A DNA stretch of 64,000 bases from Oscillospiraceae bacterium (GTDB lineage: Bacteria > Bacillota_A > Clostridia > Oscillospirales > Oscillospiraceae): positions 76,928-140,927 of the forward strand of contig JAETOP010000004.1 of assembly GCA_021771675.1 (NCBI GenBank). Direction: 5' to 3'. This document shows, piece by piece, positions 63,514 to 64,000 of this stretch. Made by a program: the position numbers and the translations under genes. The notes beneath the pieces were generated by a model. The model made no database searches and was not told the DNA's origin. It saw only the letters and a program-made list of their open reading frames with translations. Within the stretch, counting starts at the first letter, position 1. Each line of letters opens with the position of its first letter.

Positions 63514-64000
63514 CGCCCGGTAACGTTTTTGCGGCAAAAAAACTCCTGTGCACGGACCTTTTCGTTGTAGCGGCGGGTCTTGATCCGCCCGCAGGCTAAC
63601 GCTTTCTGGGCAGAATGTTGAATGGTGGGCACTTTCAGCTATCCCGTAGGGGAGGCAACCTGCCTCCCGCCAGGTAACGTTTTTTGAGTGTTTCGGTGAA
63701 TGGAACTATGTAACGGTTTCAGAGCAAAGGCTCCCCTGTGTAAGGGGAGCTGTCAGCCGAACAGGCTGACTGAGGGACTGTACAGCAGGCACTGAATCGC
63801 TCTGAAAGTCCAATGTGGGAAGGTATTTCCTTTTCGCCTAACCTGGTGCGAATTTGTAACATCTCACTGCACAGTCCCTCAGTTGTGCTGTTCGCACGAC
63901 AGGAAAGCTGCGGCTTTCCCCGGTGGCGGCTCTGACAGTCCACTTACGCTGTCATTCACTACCGCCACTGCGCTTCGCTTACCCCTTACACAGGGGGGCC
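63514..64000. repeat. MITE-like nested palindromic repeat, copy C (inverted, cut by window end)
   Basis: It starts with CGCCCGGTAACG (63514-63525), the boundary arm of copy A. The 105-bp core (63774-63878) has ends GGGACTGTACAG...CTGCACAGTCCC and is copy A's core in reverse orientation. The flanking CCGGTGGCGGCTCTGACAG block is also copy A reversed. No gene in the 600 bases before the window end. Confidence 0.8.

Overview
The window is a chromosomal segment, GC-rich for a low-GC phylum, from an anaerobic Firmicute, most likely order Oscillospirales (Oscillospiraceae-like). The evidence is the fused S10-spc-alpha ribosomal cluster in clostridial order, AGGAGG ribosome sites almost everywhere, a zinc-type S14, sigma-A promoters with 17-base spacers, a CIRCE operator before clpB, and a MetF-MetV-RnfC2 type methylene-tetrahydrofolate reductase as known from acetogens. 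No phage, integrase, transposase, plasmid, rRNA or CRISPR array is present. The only tRNA is tRNA-Arg(CCG).

Layout. 0-9.5 kb: a GH3 glycosidase whose signal peptide is out of frame with its body, tRNA-Arg(CCG) followed by inverted fragments of its own 3' end, a small P-loop kinase-like protein, a DnaQ-type exonuclease fused to BRCT, a leftward redox operon (chagasin-TlpA fusion, CXXC mini-protein, NapH-like polyferredoxin) and a GtrII-like membrane glucosyltransferase. Between these lie MITE-like nested palindromes and a 14-bp tandem array. 9.5-25.6 kb: one rightward run of ribosomal protein genes with secY, adk, map, a KOW protein, infA and rpoA. 25.7-35.3 kb: a secreted Cys-repeat protein, a hypothetical protein, a galactoside-type sugar ABC transporter (mglBAC) with a small coiled-coil membrane protein, an HTH-membrane regulator and typA. 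35.4-41.8 kb: leftward elongation/shape genes (PBP2, mreD, mreC), maf and a U32 peptidase. 42-47 kb: a cupin, a 5'-truncated MFS carrier, and the leftward rnfC2-metV-metF operon. 47-50 kb: clpB under HrcA control.

49.8-55.9 kb is accessory: an orphan membrane protein, a candidate type I toxin-antitoxin locus (tiny ORF with a convergent antisense promoter and shared bidirectional terminator), a PstS-like secreted protein, a lipoprotein whose promoter region matches that of the 25.8-kb Cys-repeat gene, and a four-gene operon led by a membrane-anchored MerR regulator with a 19-base promoter spacer. 56-59.2 kb holds rpmH-rnpA-yidD-yidC-jag, normally next to dnaA/oriC, but here the next genes are a UDP-L-FucNAc type sugar-nucleotide set (capE, acyltransferase, capF, capG). 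The right edge is another copy of the MITE-like repeat.

Main points for follow-up: the candidate type I toxin-antitoxin locus, the MetV-RnfC fusion in the MTHFR operon, the membrane-bound MerR cassette, the chagasin-thioredoxin fusion, and the shared promoter of two secreted-protein genes. All functional statements come from reading the sequence and family knowledge; no database search was run.
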